DNA of 64,000 bases from contig JADJPM010000005.1 of assembly GCA_016713245.1 (NCBI GenBank), positions 186,001-250,000 on the forward strand. The letters run 5' to 3'. The notes under the pieces are model-generated. The model did not search any database, had not been told where the DNA came from, and worked only from the letters and a program-made list of their open reading frames with translations. The position numbers were made by a program, and so were the translations under genes. Source of the DNA: Verrucomicrobiaceae bacterium. Lineage in GTDB: Bacteria > Verrucomicrobiota > Verrucomicrobiia > Verrucomicrobiales > Verrucomicrobiaceae. Shown one piece after another: positions 1 through 7,959 of the stretch (the stretch's first letter is position 1; every line of letters begins with the position of its first letter).

Positions 1-660
1 TCCGTGGCACGATTCTGCACGCAATACTACCCGGCCATCTATGGCTATGCACGCATGCTGGGACTGAAGGAGCAGGATGCCCAGGACCGGGTGCAGGATT
101 TCTTTGTGGAGGTAGTGCGGGACGGCCTGCTGCAACGATTTGATCCCCGGCGCGGCACACGGATGAGCACCTGGCTGATGAAATGCTTTCGCAACATGGA
201 GAGCAGCCATCGCACGGCAGACGCAGCGGCAAAACGCGGCGGCGGGCGTGAATTCGTATCGTTCGATCCAGAGCATGCCGAGCACAGCTACCGGGCGGCC
301 CACCTAGCCCATCTCCCGCCGGAGCCCACCTTTGACCTGATGCTGGCTCGTGAGATCTGGCTAGCAGCCAAAACCCGCCTCCAGCAGCGGCATGCCCACA
401 AGGGCAATGGCCCCCTCATCTCCGATCTCCTGCCCCTCGCCCTACTCGACCGCTGGCCACCGCGCCCCATGCCGACTCAAGAAGAGCTCGCCTCACGGCA
501 TCAGATAACGCCGCTGAAGCTGCGGGCCTTCTTCAATCGTACGCTCAAGCTCCAAGCACGCCGCTTTTTCGACGAGGAAACAGCCGCCGCCTGCCTCGGC
601 ATCACGGAGGCGGATACCGATCATCTCTGGATGCTGCTGTGCAGGTATGGTGAGGAGTAG
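1..660 (+). CDS. ECF-like RNA polymerase sigma factor, 5' end cut by the window
   Basis: About 219 codons are visible and the frame is open through base 1, so the true start lies upstream; the GTG at base 4 is probably internal. The N-terminal part contains a region-2-like segment (EQDAQDRVQDFF) of the sort that binds the -10 element and core polymerase. Near residues 155-180, EELASRHQITPLKLRAFF looks like a region-4 helix-turn-helix. This pattern fits the large, divergent extracytoplasmic-function sigma factors common in Planctomycetes and Verrucomicrobia. No anti-sigma gene is visible because the upstream side is cut. It runs convergently into the enolase-like gene with only 11 bases between the stops. 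The target regulon is unknown. Confidence 0.6.
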   Translation, partial: SVARFCTQYYPAIYGYARMLGLKEQDAQDRVQDFFVEVVRDGLLQRFDPRRGTRMSTWLMKCFRNMESSHRTADAAAKRGGGREFVSFDPEHAEHSYRAAHLAHLPPEPTFDLMLAREIWLAAKTRLQQRHAHKGNGPLISDLLPLALLDRWPPRPMPTQEELASRHQITPLKLRAFFNRTLKLQARRFFDEETAAACLGITEADTDHLWMLLCRYGEE

Positions 661-671
661 AGGCTGATGCC

Positions 672-2051
672 TCACGCCAGCACGCGCTTCACTTCGTCCT
701 CGCGATACCCAAAACCGTTCCCGCGCAGCGTGCTGAGATCCACGATTCCCTCGCGGCGGCGGTAGAGGCCGGGGTGGATGGCTTCTTCGGGGATGGAGGC
801 ATCGGGGTAAAACTGCATGGCATTGCACTCGACGCCCTGGATGGTGCCAGCGTGGGCTGCGAGGCGCACATGCGGGATCATGGCGAGCATCGGATTCGTG
901 AGGTCCTGCACCATGAGGGGCATGCCGTGGGCTTTGGCCCAGCAGAGGCTCAACAGGGCACCGGTCTGCGTTTTGCAGGTTTTCAAGGCCACGCCGCTCC
1001 AGCCGAGGCGGCGGCCAAGACGAACGAATTCCCAGTCGTGAGCGCTTTCGTCGAGGAAGAGCGGTTTGCGGGCAGAAACGCTGCGCACGTCGATTTGGTT
1101 GGCTTCGAGATCGTAGGGGAAGGGTTGCTCGACGTAGAGCGTGCGGGCGTAGATGTCGGGTTCATCGCGGAGGAGATTGTCCATAATCGCGTTGACGTAG
1201 GCGGGCTCTTTGACGGTGCAGTTGAAGTCGGCGCTGAGCCAGCGGACCCCGTTGGCGAAGCCGATGCGGCCGACGCGGACCATGCGCTCGTAGTCCCACG
1301 GGGCATCGGTGCCGCGCAGCTTCACTTTGAGGCATTTGAGACCATCGCGCTGAATCCAATCCGCGAGGAGCACGGGATGCGCGTCCTTCGGTTCGCTGCC
1401 GGTCAAATCGGAGGCTTCGAGGGCATCGACTCCGCCGACGAGATGCCACACAGGAAGTTGTTTCGGCGCATCCATGACGAGAAAGTCCTGCGGATACCTG
1501 CCACGGAAGTCGAGGCCACTACCTTCCTCTGGCGTGATGAAGGCGGCGAGGTCGCGGCTCATGAAGTCGGCATTGTAGCAGGTGTAGATGTCGCGCTCAT
1601 GCAGGCGGCCAAAGGCATCGTGAATGGCGATGTCGAAGGCGCTGAAGGCCACGAGCGAGCCGAGGTAGGGCATTGGATCACCACCAGCGGCCGCATTAGC
1701 CTCCTGAGTGGCGGAGGCGAGCTCGCCGTGGATGAAATCCTGGCCGATCTCCATCGGATGGCCGCGCAGGGCGCTGCCGACGATCTTTTTCGCGAGCAAC
1801 TCGGAGAAGCTCTTCATGCGCTCCGTGCGCACGGCGACGCTGAGTGTGCTGGGCCACACCCACGACACGCTAAGCGGTGTCTCACCCCAGCCGATGGCCT
1901 CGCGACCTTTGTCATCACGCACGGTGACCTTCACGCGGAGGCAGACGACGTTGGTGACCGTCTCAGGACCAAATTTGAGCGGCACCCGCATGGTAACGGG
2001 CAGAAAGTGAACTTCGGCGGCGGAGACTTGGATGTCGGTGGGCTTGCTCAT
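672..2051 (-). CDS. Enolase-superfamily (mandelate racemase/muconate lactonizing type) enzyme
   Basis: 459 residues from the ATG at 2051, which overlaps the TGA of the patatin gene (ATGA). Superfamily hallmarks are present: a lid domain in the first ~130 residues, then a barrel with a KxK catalytic motif (K242-V-K244), metal ligands D275 (SADFN), E308 (VEQP) and D334/E335 (LDES), and a late lysine (K357). The superfamily abstracts the proton alpha to a carboxylate using Mg2+; the substrate cannot be read from sequence. It is the last gene of the acpP-fabG-membrane protein-patatin operon, so its substrate may be a small carboxylic acid linked to acyl or lipid metabolism. That link is inference. 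A longer in-frame upstream extension inside patatin is rejected because it has no family similarity. Confidence 0.75.
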   Translation of the reverse strand: MSKPTDIQVSAAEVHFLPVTMRVPLKFGPETVTNVVCLRVKVTVRDDKGREAIGWGETPLSVSWVWPSTLSVAVRTERMKSFSELLAKKIVGSALRGHPMEIGQDFIHGELASATQEANAAAGGDPMPYLGSLVAFSAFDIAIHDAFGRLHERDIYTCYNADFMSRDLAAFITPEEGSGLDFRGRYPQDFLVMDAPKQLPVWHLVGGVDALEASDLTGSEPKDAHPVLLADWIQRDGLKCLKVKLRGTDAPWDYERMVRVGRIGFANGVRWLSADFNCTVKEPAYVNAIMDNLLRDEPDIYARTLYVEQPFPYDLEANQIDVRSVSARKPLFLDESAHDWEFVRLGRRLGWSGVALKTCKTQTGALLSLCWAKAHGMPLMVQDLTNPMLAMIPHVRLAAHAGTIQGVECNAMQFYPDASIPEEAIHPGLYRRREGIVDLSTLRGNGFGYREDEVKRVLA

Positions 2052-2887
2052 GAGGTTGGGGATTGGATAAACGCACGGGCGGCGGCTTCTCCTGCTGCGT
2101 AACAGGCTTCTCGGCTGGCCCGGCTGAAGATGGAAGGTGCGGCAGCGGTGGTTTCGAGGACGATGAGTTCCTTGCCGTGCAGGCGGGCGAGTGACCGGCG
2201 ATCGGCGAGCCACTGGGCGTTGATGCAGTGATGCGAGGCGGCAAGGGTGTGGATCAAACGCAGCGGCAAGAACCACGGTGGCGGCCCCGCGGGCTGGTGG
2301 ACTCGGTGGATGACAATGGTGTCGATGCCGGGATCATGAAACCAGGGATCGACCGGCGCCTCGTGGGCCACGCCGCCATCGCAGACGCGGCGACCCTGCC
2401 ATTCGAGGTCGGAAAAGATGAGCGGCACGAGTGAGCTGGCAGCCATGGCACGGGCGAGCGGGCCGCTTTGCACCATGAGGGCCTCAGACGCTTTTAAATC
2501 GGTGAGGGCCACGAGCAGGCTGGGATCACGCAGGGTCTCAATCTGCCGCTGACCGACGAGGGATTCAAAGTAGGTCACCGCTCCACTGGCCTCGAAGACG
2601 CCGGGCTGGCGACGCGAAAAGATGTCCCGCAACTGCTGCCAGATCCATGGGGTGTGTTTGACGAAGGAAAGGGGCAAAGCGGTGCCTGTGACGGCCTCCC
2701 GAATGGTTTCCGTGGAGAGGCCTGCGGCATACAAACCGGCGGTGATGGCTCCAGCGGATGATCCGCCAACGGCGACGGGCCTCAAGCCCTGCCGAGAGAT
2801 CTCAGCGAGGAAGCCCGCGTGCGTGGCGTAGCCCATGAATGAGGCCCCGAGCGAGATGGCGACACGTTTTCCAGCCAGGGCGCTCAT
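2048..2887 (-). CDS. Patatin-like phospholipase / acyl hydrolase
   Basis: 279 residues. The serine-aspartate dyad of the patatin fold is visible: the nucleophile elbow GGSSAGA (Ser44 in G42-S-S-A-G46) and the DGG motif with Asp170. An oxyanion-loop-like SLGASFMGYATHAG precedes the elbow. There is no signal peptide, so it is probably cytoplasmic or peripherally membrane-bound, where it would release fatty acid from lipid substrates. Start and stop overlap the neighbouring genes by four bases on both sides, showing translational coupling with the upstream LPG-synthase-like membrane protein and the downstream enolase-like enzyme. The lipid substrate is unknown. Confidence 0.8.
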   Translation of the reverse strand: MSALAGKRVAISLGASFMGYATHAGFLAEISRQGLRPVAVGGSSAGAITAGLYAAGLSTETIREAVTGTALPLSFVKHTPWIWQQLRDIFSRRQPGVFEASGAVTYFESLVGQRQIETLRDPSLLVALTDLKASEALMVQSGPLARAMAASSLVPLIFSDLEWQGRRVCDGGVAHEAPVDPWFHDPGIDTIVIHRVHQPAGPPPWFLPLRLIHTLAASHHCINAQWLADRRSLARLHGKELIVLETTAAAPSIFSRASREACYAAGEAAARAFIQSPTS

Positions 2888-3873
2888 GATTTGATTTCAC
2901 GACCTCCTTTGAGAAACAGCACGCCTCCCACCAAGCCCCAAAACACGGAAAACAGCCAGCCGATGAAGGCGGCGGAGACGCAGGCAGCCTCCGGCACCCC
3001 TGCGAAGCTGGAGAGCAGCGCCTCAAAGGTGCGTTCCCGAACACCGAGACCGGAGATGGAGATGGGCAGCGAGGCCATGGCATCAACGATGGGCATCGTG
3101 GTCATCACATCGAGCAGCGGTGCATCCGCCCCGACGGCCCGCAGGGCGCAGTAGAAGGTGAAAAACAGGCTGGCATACACGCCGATGGAAACGACAACGC
3201 TCACCAGCGCCCGCCGCCAAAGGGCAAGAATGACATCGTGGGTGGTGATGAGCTTTTCGGAGAGCTTCTCAAAGAAGGCATTGCCGAGCAGTCGCGGGAA
3301 GGTGCGCTTGCCCCAGGCGAGGACCTTGGGCTTGAAGGTGATCCAGGAAAGAATCATACCGGCCAGAGAGATGCCCATGAAGCCACTGAAGCCGCCGAGA
3401 AGGAGCTGCGCATCATGCCCGAGGGCCGCCCAGCGCGGCCAGATGGCGGCAAAGCAGCCGAAAAAAAGCAACCCCACCGCGATGAACCCGGCAACGTGAT
3501 CGAGCATGAGCGAGACACCGACCTGCGCGGCCTGGCCGGGCAGCCGCCGTGAGATGGACATGATCTTGTAAGCATCCCCACCGATCACGCCGACCGAAGA
3601 GATATTGAAAAAGGCGGCGGTGATCTCCGTGCGCACCATGACCCACAACGGCATTTGCGGGGCGTATCCACGCAAGATGACGAACCAGCGCAGCGCACAA
3701 AACACAAGGCCCATCACGGAGGCGGCGAGCCCAGCAAGCACCCAGGGCCAATTTTGCAGGAGTGCCCCCAGCCGCGGCACGATCTCGGAGATAAAACCAT
3801 GCTCACGAAACAACAGCACCAGCAGCACCACGCTGATGACGAGCCGGAAGGCGATGGAGAGCCTGCGTTTCAC
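2884..3873 (-). CDS. Lysylphosphatidylglycerol synthase-like / UPF0104 integral membrane protein
   Basis: 329 residues with about eight hydrophobic segments and the pattern of the UPF0104 (YbhN, AglD C-terminal, MprF flippase-domain-like) family: an arginine-containing first helix, RWFVILRGY after TM2, a GGDAYK segment, and the late motif SISGLGVRERTFEAL. Family members act in the cytoplasmic membrane and are thought to translocate lipids or lipid-linked products; no soluble aminoacyl-transferase domain is present. It overlaps the patatin gene by four bases and follows the ACP gene by three, so the operon pairs an acyl carrier, a ketoreductase, a possible lipid translocase and a lipid hydrolase. 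Confidence 0.75.
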   Translation of the reverse strand: MKRRLSIAFRLVISVVLLVLLFREHGFISEIVPRLGALLQNWPWVLAGLAASVMGLVFCALRWFVILRGYAPQMPLWVMVRTEITAAFFNISSVGVIGGDAYKIMSISRRLPGQAAQVGVSLMLDHVAGFIAVGLLFFGCFAAIWPRWAALGHDAQLLLGGFSGFMGISLAGMILSWITFKPKVLAWGKRTFPRLLGNAFFEKLSEKLITTHDVILALWRRALVSVVVSIGVYASLFFTFYCALRAVGADAPLLDVMTTMPIVDAMASLPISISGLGVRERTFEALLSSFAGVPEAACVSAAFIGWLFSVFWGLVGGVLFLKGGREIKS

Positions 3874-3876
3874 GGC

Positions 3877-4170
3877 TCAAGCCGCCGCTTTGGCCCCTTC
3901 GACAGCCTGCGCGATGGAATCCACGGATTGCAGCACCTGCTTGGCCTGCTCCTGATCCGCCATTTTGAAGCCGTAATGCTTTTCGAGCATCACCACGAGC
4001 TGCAGAGCATCGACAGAATCGAGACCGACGCCGGAGGGGCCGAAAAGGGGTGTGTCATCGCCGATGTCCGTGGCTTTGAGATCGAGCATGAGCTCGGCGA
4101 TGAGGAGTTCTTTGAGGCGCTGGCGAGTGAGCATGTGACGATCGGAAAGGGGAGCGCGGAATGGGTTCAA
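3877..4170 (-). CDS. acpP: Acyl carrier protein
   Basis: 97 residues if translation starts at TTG 4170, which overlaps the fabG stop, or 85 from ATG 4134. The helix-2 motif GLDSVDALQLVVMLE carries the phosphopantetheine-attachment serine (Ser52 from the TTG start). FGPSGVGLDS replaces the usual ELGADSLD, so this is a divergent, probably specialised ACP and not the housekeeping one. The C-terminal part is alanine-rich. Lying directly after a fabG-like reductase, it probably carries the acyl chain for a dedicated lipid or polyketide-like product. The start is uncertain because neither candidate has a strong Shine-Dalgarno sequence. Confidence 0.75.
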   Translation of the reverse strand: MNPFRAPLSDRHMLTRQRLKELLIAELMLDLKATDIGDDTPLFGPSGVGLDSVDALQLVVMLEKHYGFKMADQEQAKQVLQSVDSIAQAVEGAKAAA

Positions 4171-4883
4171 ATCATGCCGCCATCAATGGGGAGAGCGGTG
4201 CCAGTGATATAGCTGGCCTCCGGGCTGGCAAGGAAGAAAACCGCTGCGGCGACCTCGGCAGGCCGGGCGAAGCGGCGCATGGGAAGCTGCATCTTGAGCG
4301 CTTTGAGGTGTTCTTCGCTCCATTCTTGCGGCAGGCCGCCCTCGATGTAGCCGGGCAGCACGGCATTCACCGTGATGCCCATGCGGGCGGCTTCTTTGGC
4401 GAGGCTTTTGGTGAGGCCGACGACGCCGGCCTTGGCAGCTGCATAATTCGTCTGGCCTGCGGGCGGGTGAATGGCGCTGAGGGAGGCGATGTTTACGATG
4501 CGCCCGCCACGCTGGCGCATCATGCCCGGCATCACGGCCTGGCAGCCATGGAAGACGGAGCCGAGATTTCCATCGAGCACGCGGGACCATTGATCGCTCT
4601 TCATATTGGCCAAAAGGGCATCTTCATGAAAACCGGCGTTGTTCACGAGCACGTCCACGCTGCCGATTTGCTCGATGGCGACCTTCCAGGCTTCGGGATC
4701 GGTGATTTCGAGGGTGACGAGCCTGGCACGGCCTTCGGAGCGCTCAGCGAGTGCTGCAGCACGTTCACGCCGCTCACGCACGCCGAGGTGGACGATGGCT
4801 TCAGGCTCGTGGGAGAGGAAAAACTCGGCGATGGCGAGGCCGAGGGCTCCGTTGGCTCCAGTGATGAGGATATTTCGAGGCAT
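4167..4883 (-). CDS. fabG: 3-oxoacyl-ACP reductase, SDR family (FabG-like)
   Basis: 238 residues. The Rossmann motif TGANGALG (8-15) binds NAD(P)H, NNAG is at 81-84, the catalytic set is Ser134, Tyr147 and Lys151 (NYAAAKAG), and the C-terminal TGTALPIDGG is typical of FabG. It reduces a beta-keto group, probably on an acyl chain tethered to the ACP encoded next. First gene of the minus-strand operon; the 358-base gap before it holds a separate plus-strand RNA candidate. SDR enzymes are promiscuous, so the exact substrate is inferred only from the ACP neighbour. Confidence 0.8.
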   Translation of the reverse strand: MPRNILITGANGALGLAIAEFFLSHEPEAIVHLGVRERRERAAALAERSEGRARLVTLEITDPEAWKVAIEQIGSVDVLVNNAGFHEDALLANMKSDQWSRVLDGNLGSVFHGCQAVMPGMMRQRGGRIVNIASLSAIHPPAGQTNYAAAKAGVVGLTKSLAKEAARMGITVNAVLPGYIEGGLPQEWSEEHLKALKMQLPMRRFARPAEVAAAVFFLASPEASYITGTALPIDGGMI

Positions 4884-5034
4884 GGAAAGGTTGTTTTTAA
4901 GCCGTCAGCAGGCCATGGCAAGCAGTGGTTGCTTCCACGCTTTCCCACCGCTACGCTCAAAGCATGGCGGCAGATGCCGCGTGATCTTTTCCAGCACCTC
5001 GCACCACCGAATTTCCTGCAGTGTTCGTTATTGA

Positions 5035-5226
5035 GCTTTGTGGCCCGGCCCGTTTCAAACCTATCGGGAGCTGCGCATTTGGGATGTCATGTCATGCCTT
5101 CACTGGAAGACAGCATCCCGATCATGCGGGCGCCCACCTGGACTCATGGGATACGTGAGCCCGCTGTCTCGGACGGCACAGGTGGGTCTGAAAGCGCTCC
5201 AGCTCCGCCTGGGGCGCTTTCTCTTT
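5035..5226 (+). ncRNA. Candidate structured small RNA with intrinsic terminator
   Basis: The 358-base gap between fabG and truB, both on the minus strand, contains a compact series of hairpins readable on the plus strand. The first is GGGATG...TGTC...GACA...CATCCC (about 5078-5117). The second is GCGGGC...GCCCGC, flanked by CCGA...TCGG, in about 5117-5175. CCCACCTG also pairs with CAGGTGGG as a long-range alternative. The block ends in the strong terminator at 5189-5226. No coding gene runs on this strand, so the terminator implies an independent transcript. Size and position would fit a 6S-like RNA, but no diagnostic motif proves that. The 5' end and promoter are not resolved. Confidence 0.4.
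5189..5226 (+). terminator. Rho-independent terminator of the candidate small RNA
   Basis: Inverted repeat GAAAGCGCTCCAG / CTGGGGCGCTTTC with a 6-base loop: a 13-bp stem with one G-U pair, followed on the plus strand by TCTTTT. The T-tract is only on the plus-strand side, so it terminates plus-strand transcription and not truB, whose stop is at 5242. Confidence 0.7.
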
Positions 5227-5241
5227 TCGGGGGCCACTCGC

Positions 5242-5973
5242 TTATGCTCCACGCATCTTCGAGACGTCGTAAAGCGAGAGCATGGAAGAGAGGCAGGCAT
5301 CCCGCTGGCCGCCTTTGAGCATATCAAAGGTGACGTGCTTGCCAGGCTCCAGCGTGAAATGACCGCTGCGTGTGCGTCGCAGAGCGCTCAGGTGGGCTCC
5401 GCAGCCGAGCTTTTGCCCAATGTCATGCGCATAGGTGCGCACGTAGAAGCCTTTGCTGCAGACCACGCGGAAATCGACCTGCGGAAGCTCGACGCGGTTG
5501 ATTTCGTAGTTGTAAACGCGGACGAAGCGTGGCTCACGAACGACTTCCTTTCCCTGGCGGGCGAGTTTGTAGAGCGGGACGCCGTCGATCTTCACGGCAC
5601 TGACCATGGGCGGTGTCTGATAAAAATCGCCCCGGAACTGGTCGAAGGCCTCGACGATCTGCTCTTTGGAAAAATCCGGCACAGGCTTCTGTTCGAGAAT
5701 TTCCCCTTCGGCGTCTTGCGTGTTGGTGGTGGCACCGAAGGTCATCGTGCCGGTGTACTCCTTGTCCTCACTCATGAGGAGGTCCTGAATGCGGGTGGCC
5801 GTGCCGACGACGAGGATGAGCATGCCGGTGGCCATCGGATCGAGGGTGCCGCAATGGCCGATCTTTTTGGTGTTGAGGCAGCGGCGAGCCACGGCCACCA
5901 CGTCATGAGAGGTCATGTCCTGGCCTTTATCGACCAGGAGCACACCGTTAATCGAGTCGTCGGACTTCATCAT
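5242..5973 (-). CDS. truB: tRNA pseudouridine(55) synthase
   Basis: 243 residues from the ATG at 5973 (or the adjacent ATG at 5970). It isomerises U55 of the T-loop of elongator tRNAs to pseudouridine. The TruB signature GHCGTLDPMATGML holds the catalytic Asp45; the thumb and RNA-binding segments follow (KEYTGTMTFG; YTxxAHDIG-like YVRTYAHDIGQKLGCGAHLSALRRTRSG). Length is that of a short TruB without an extended PUA domain. An in-frame N-terminal extension to 6084 was rejected because it lies inside the DHH gene and has no family similarity. The start overlaps the end of the DHH phosphoesterase gene by about 25 bases, so the two are cotranscribed. Confidence 0.92.
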   Translation of the reverse strand: MMKSDDSINGVLLVDKGQDMTSHDVVAVARRCLNTKKIGHCGTLDPMATGMLILVVGTATRIQDLLMSEDKEYTGTMTFGATTNTQDAEGEILEQKPVPDFSKEQIVEAFDQFRGDFYQTPPMVSAVKIDGVPLYKLARQGKEVVREPRFVRVYNYEINRVELPQVDFRVVCSKGFYVRTYAHDIGQKLGCGAHLSALRRTRSGHFTLEPGKHVTFDMLKGGQRDACLSSMLSLYDVSKMRGA

Positions 5974-6952
5974 CGAGAGCAGAGAGGAATTTAGCGGCGG
6001 CTTCTTCAATGGGACCGCGCAAGCGGGCTCCGGCGGCCATGGGGTGCCCGCCGCCGCCGAAGAGCACACACACGTTGGAAACATTCACACGGGCATCCTT
6101 GGAGCGGGAGCTGGCGCGGATTTTCCCGTTTTCGAGCTCCTCAAAGATCACGCAGGCCACGACGCTGTCGATGCTACGCATGGTGTCGATGAGGCCCTCG
6201 GTATCGCCGGGCTGCATCTGGATCTCACGCATGAGCTTTTGCGTGAGATTCCAACTCGCGATGCGGTCGCCAGCACGGAAGACCATCTCGTTGAGCATGG
6301 CGCGTTGCAGATCGATGCGACGACGCGGGAAGGATTGATAGCAAAGTGTGGCGAGGCGGGCGGTGTCGAGCCCGGCCTCCAGCATCTCGGCCACGATGCG
6401 ATGCGTGCGAGCATTCGTGCTGGAGAACTGAAAACTGCCCGTGTCCGTGGAGATGGCGACGAAGAGATTCTGCCGCACGGCGTCGTCGATGGGGAAAGCG
6501 CCGGCGACGAGGAGGTCATACACGATCTGGCCAGCAGCGGGCGCGGTGGTATCGATGTGCGCGAGATCGCCGTAGCCGGGATTCGTGCCGTGGTGGTCGA
6601 TGTTGACGAGCTTCGGCGCGGCGGAGAATGCCTTCACGACACCTTCGCCGATGCGTTCGTGCGTGGCAGTATCGAGCGCGATGGCCAGATCGATGTCGAG
6701 CACACTGCCATCGGGCTGAATGACCGTTTCAGTGCCGGGGAGGAAAGTCAGGTTCGCAGGCACGACATCCTCGAGAATGGCGGTGACTTGCTTGCCCATG
6801 CTCCGCAGGCTCAAAACGAGGCCAAGCAGTGAGCCCACGGCATCACCATCCGGCCGCACATGGGCGGTGACGGCGATGCGTGATGCCGCACGGATGGTGG
6901 CGGCGATTTCCGTGAGCGAAACGGTCATGGGCGGAATTGGAGGGGCGGTCAT
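5948..6952 (-). CDS. nrnA: DHH-DHHA1 phosphoesterase (bifunctional oligoribonuclease / pAp phosphatase, NrnA-like)
   Basis: 334 residues. DHH-family metal motifs are visible: AHVRPDGDAVGS (His31, Asp35, Asp37), ALDTA, and the DHH triad at 119-121 (VNIDHHGTNPG). The DHHA1 substrate domain ends with FGGGGHPMAAGA. NrnA-type enzymes degrade nanoRNAs and 3'-phosphoadenosine 5'-phosphate in the cytoplasm. The arrangement nrnA-truB is common (often after rbfA/infB) and supports an RNA-metabolism role. Translation starts at ATG 6952; an alternative start is Met9. It is divergent from the secreted protease gene. Confidence 0.85.
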   Translation of the reverse strand: MTAPPIPPMTVSLTEIAATIRAASRIAVTAHVRPDGDAVGSLLGLVLSLRSMGKQVTAILEDVVPANLTFLPGTETVIQPDGSVLDIDLAIALDTATHERIGEGVVKAFSAAPKLVNIDHHGTNPGYGDLAHIDTTAPAAGQIVYDLLVAGAFPIDDAVRQNLFVAISTDTGSFQFSSTNARTHRIVAEMLEAGLDTARLATLCYQSFPRRRIDLQRAMLNEMVFRAGDRIASWNLTQKLMREIQMQPGDTEGLIDTMRSIDSVVACVIFEELENGKIRASSRSKDARVNVSNVCVLFGGGGHPMAAGARLRGPIEEAAAKFLSALDDEVRRLD

Positions 6953-7035
6953 TTAGGCGGTTTGGGACGCTTGTCGATGATTTCTATGACCGGGCGGCTT
7001 GTGAAGCACTGGCGGCTTTGATAGCCTGCGGCCTC

Positions 7036-7959
7036 ATGCGACTGCTTTTGTGTCTTATTCTCCTCTCCAGCACCGTCTTTTCCCAATCGCCGGGCGTGCC
7101 GGTGTATCCCGAAGGACGCGGCAGCGGCTCCCAAGCGGCGCTATTGAAAAAGGCGCATCAACTGCGTGAGGCCGGCAAGCTGCTACCGATGACGAAAGCC
7201 TCGGAACAACTCAGCCGCACCTCGTGCGAGTTGACGCTCCCCGCCGCGGAAACGAAACCGCTGAGCAGCCGCGAGCGCTGGCAGCGTGCGAGGCAGGCGC
7301 ACATCCGCGTGGGGCACCTCTATCTCTGCGAAGAATGCGAGAAATGGCATCTCGATCTCTCCGGCGGCTATGCCATTACGGCCGATGGAGCGGTGGCGAC
7401 CTGTGGTCATGTGCTGCCTGCACCGCCGAAAATGCGTGAGGGTTTCCTCCTAGCCGCGACAGATGACGATGAGGTGCTGCCGGTCCTGGAAATCCTGGCC
7501 GTGAGCCGCGGGACGGACTGCGCCATCCTGCGTGTGCAAGCTGAGACGCCACTCACTCCCCTGCCCCTCGGCCTGGAAGTGACGCCGGGTGATCCGCTAT
7601 GGTGCTTCAGCGATCCCTCGGGCAAGCGAGGCTACTACAGCGAGGGCATCGTGAGCCGCTTCGTGAAACGTCCCTTCCTGCGGAAGAAGGAGGCGGAAGG
7701 CCTCCCGAAGGGAACGGAGCTACCGCGCCCCGTGTGGCTGGAGACCACGCTCGACTGGGCACCCGGCTCCAGCGGCTCCGCGGTGATCGATGCGGCTGGA
7801 AACTGCGTGGGCCATGTGTCCGAGATCCAGCCGGTCCTGGAAGACCCTCCGCCGAACGCAGGCAAAAAGCGCCCCACCTTCACGCCGGGCACTTACATCG
7901 TTTTTCATCAGGCCATCACCGCCAGTGAGGTGATGAAGCTGGTGAAGAAAAAGCCGTGA
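7036..7959 (+). CDS. Secreted trypsin-like serine peptidase
   Basis: 307 residues from ATG 7036, chosen because it begins a signal peptide (MRLLLCLILLSSTVFSQS). Downstream is a trypsin-fold pattern with the likely triad His125 (TCGHVLPA), Asp161 (GTDCAIL) and Ser246 (APGSSGSAV). A CEEC pair at 98-101 precedes the catalytic domain and may bind metal or form a disulfide. There is no PDZ domain, so it is not a standard DegP/HtrA. It is probably exported to the periplasm or outside; its substrate is unknown. The stop abuts the stop of the convergent SET gene with no spacer. Longer upstream starts are rejected because they would lose the signal peptide. Confidence 0.7.
   Translation: MRLLLCLILLSSTVFSQSPGVPVYPEGRGSGSQAALLKKAHQLREAGKLLPMTKASEQLSRTSCELTLPAAETKPLSSRERWQRARQAHIRVGHLYLCEECEKWHLDLSGGYAITADGAVATCGHVLPAPPKMREGFLLAATDDDEVLPVLEILAVSRGTDCAILRVQAETPLTPLPLGLEVTPGDPLWCFSDPSGKRGYYSEGIVSRFVKRPFLRKKEAEGLPKGTELPRPVWLETTLDWAPGSSGSAVIDAAGNCVGHVSEIQPVLEDPPPNAGKKRPTFTPGTYIVFHQAITASEVMKLVKKKP

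Noticed and set aside
650..677. Hairpin GTGAGG...CCTCAC between the convergent sigma factor and enolase-like genes
   Set aside because: Only six base pairs and no T-tract on either strand; not enough to call a terminator.
774..2102. 442-codon open frame on the plus strand opposite the enolase-like gene
   Set aside because: No recognisable domain, low-complexity composition typical of an antisense frame in GC-rich DNA, and the minus strand has full catalytic motifs and overlapping operon structure.
2052..2276. N-terminal extension of the enolase-like frame into the patatin gene
   Set aside because: Arg/Pro-rich nonsense sequence; the family begins at the ATG 2051 that overlaps the patatin stop.
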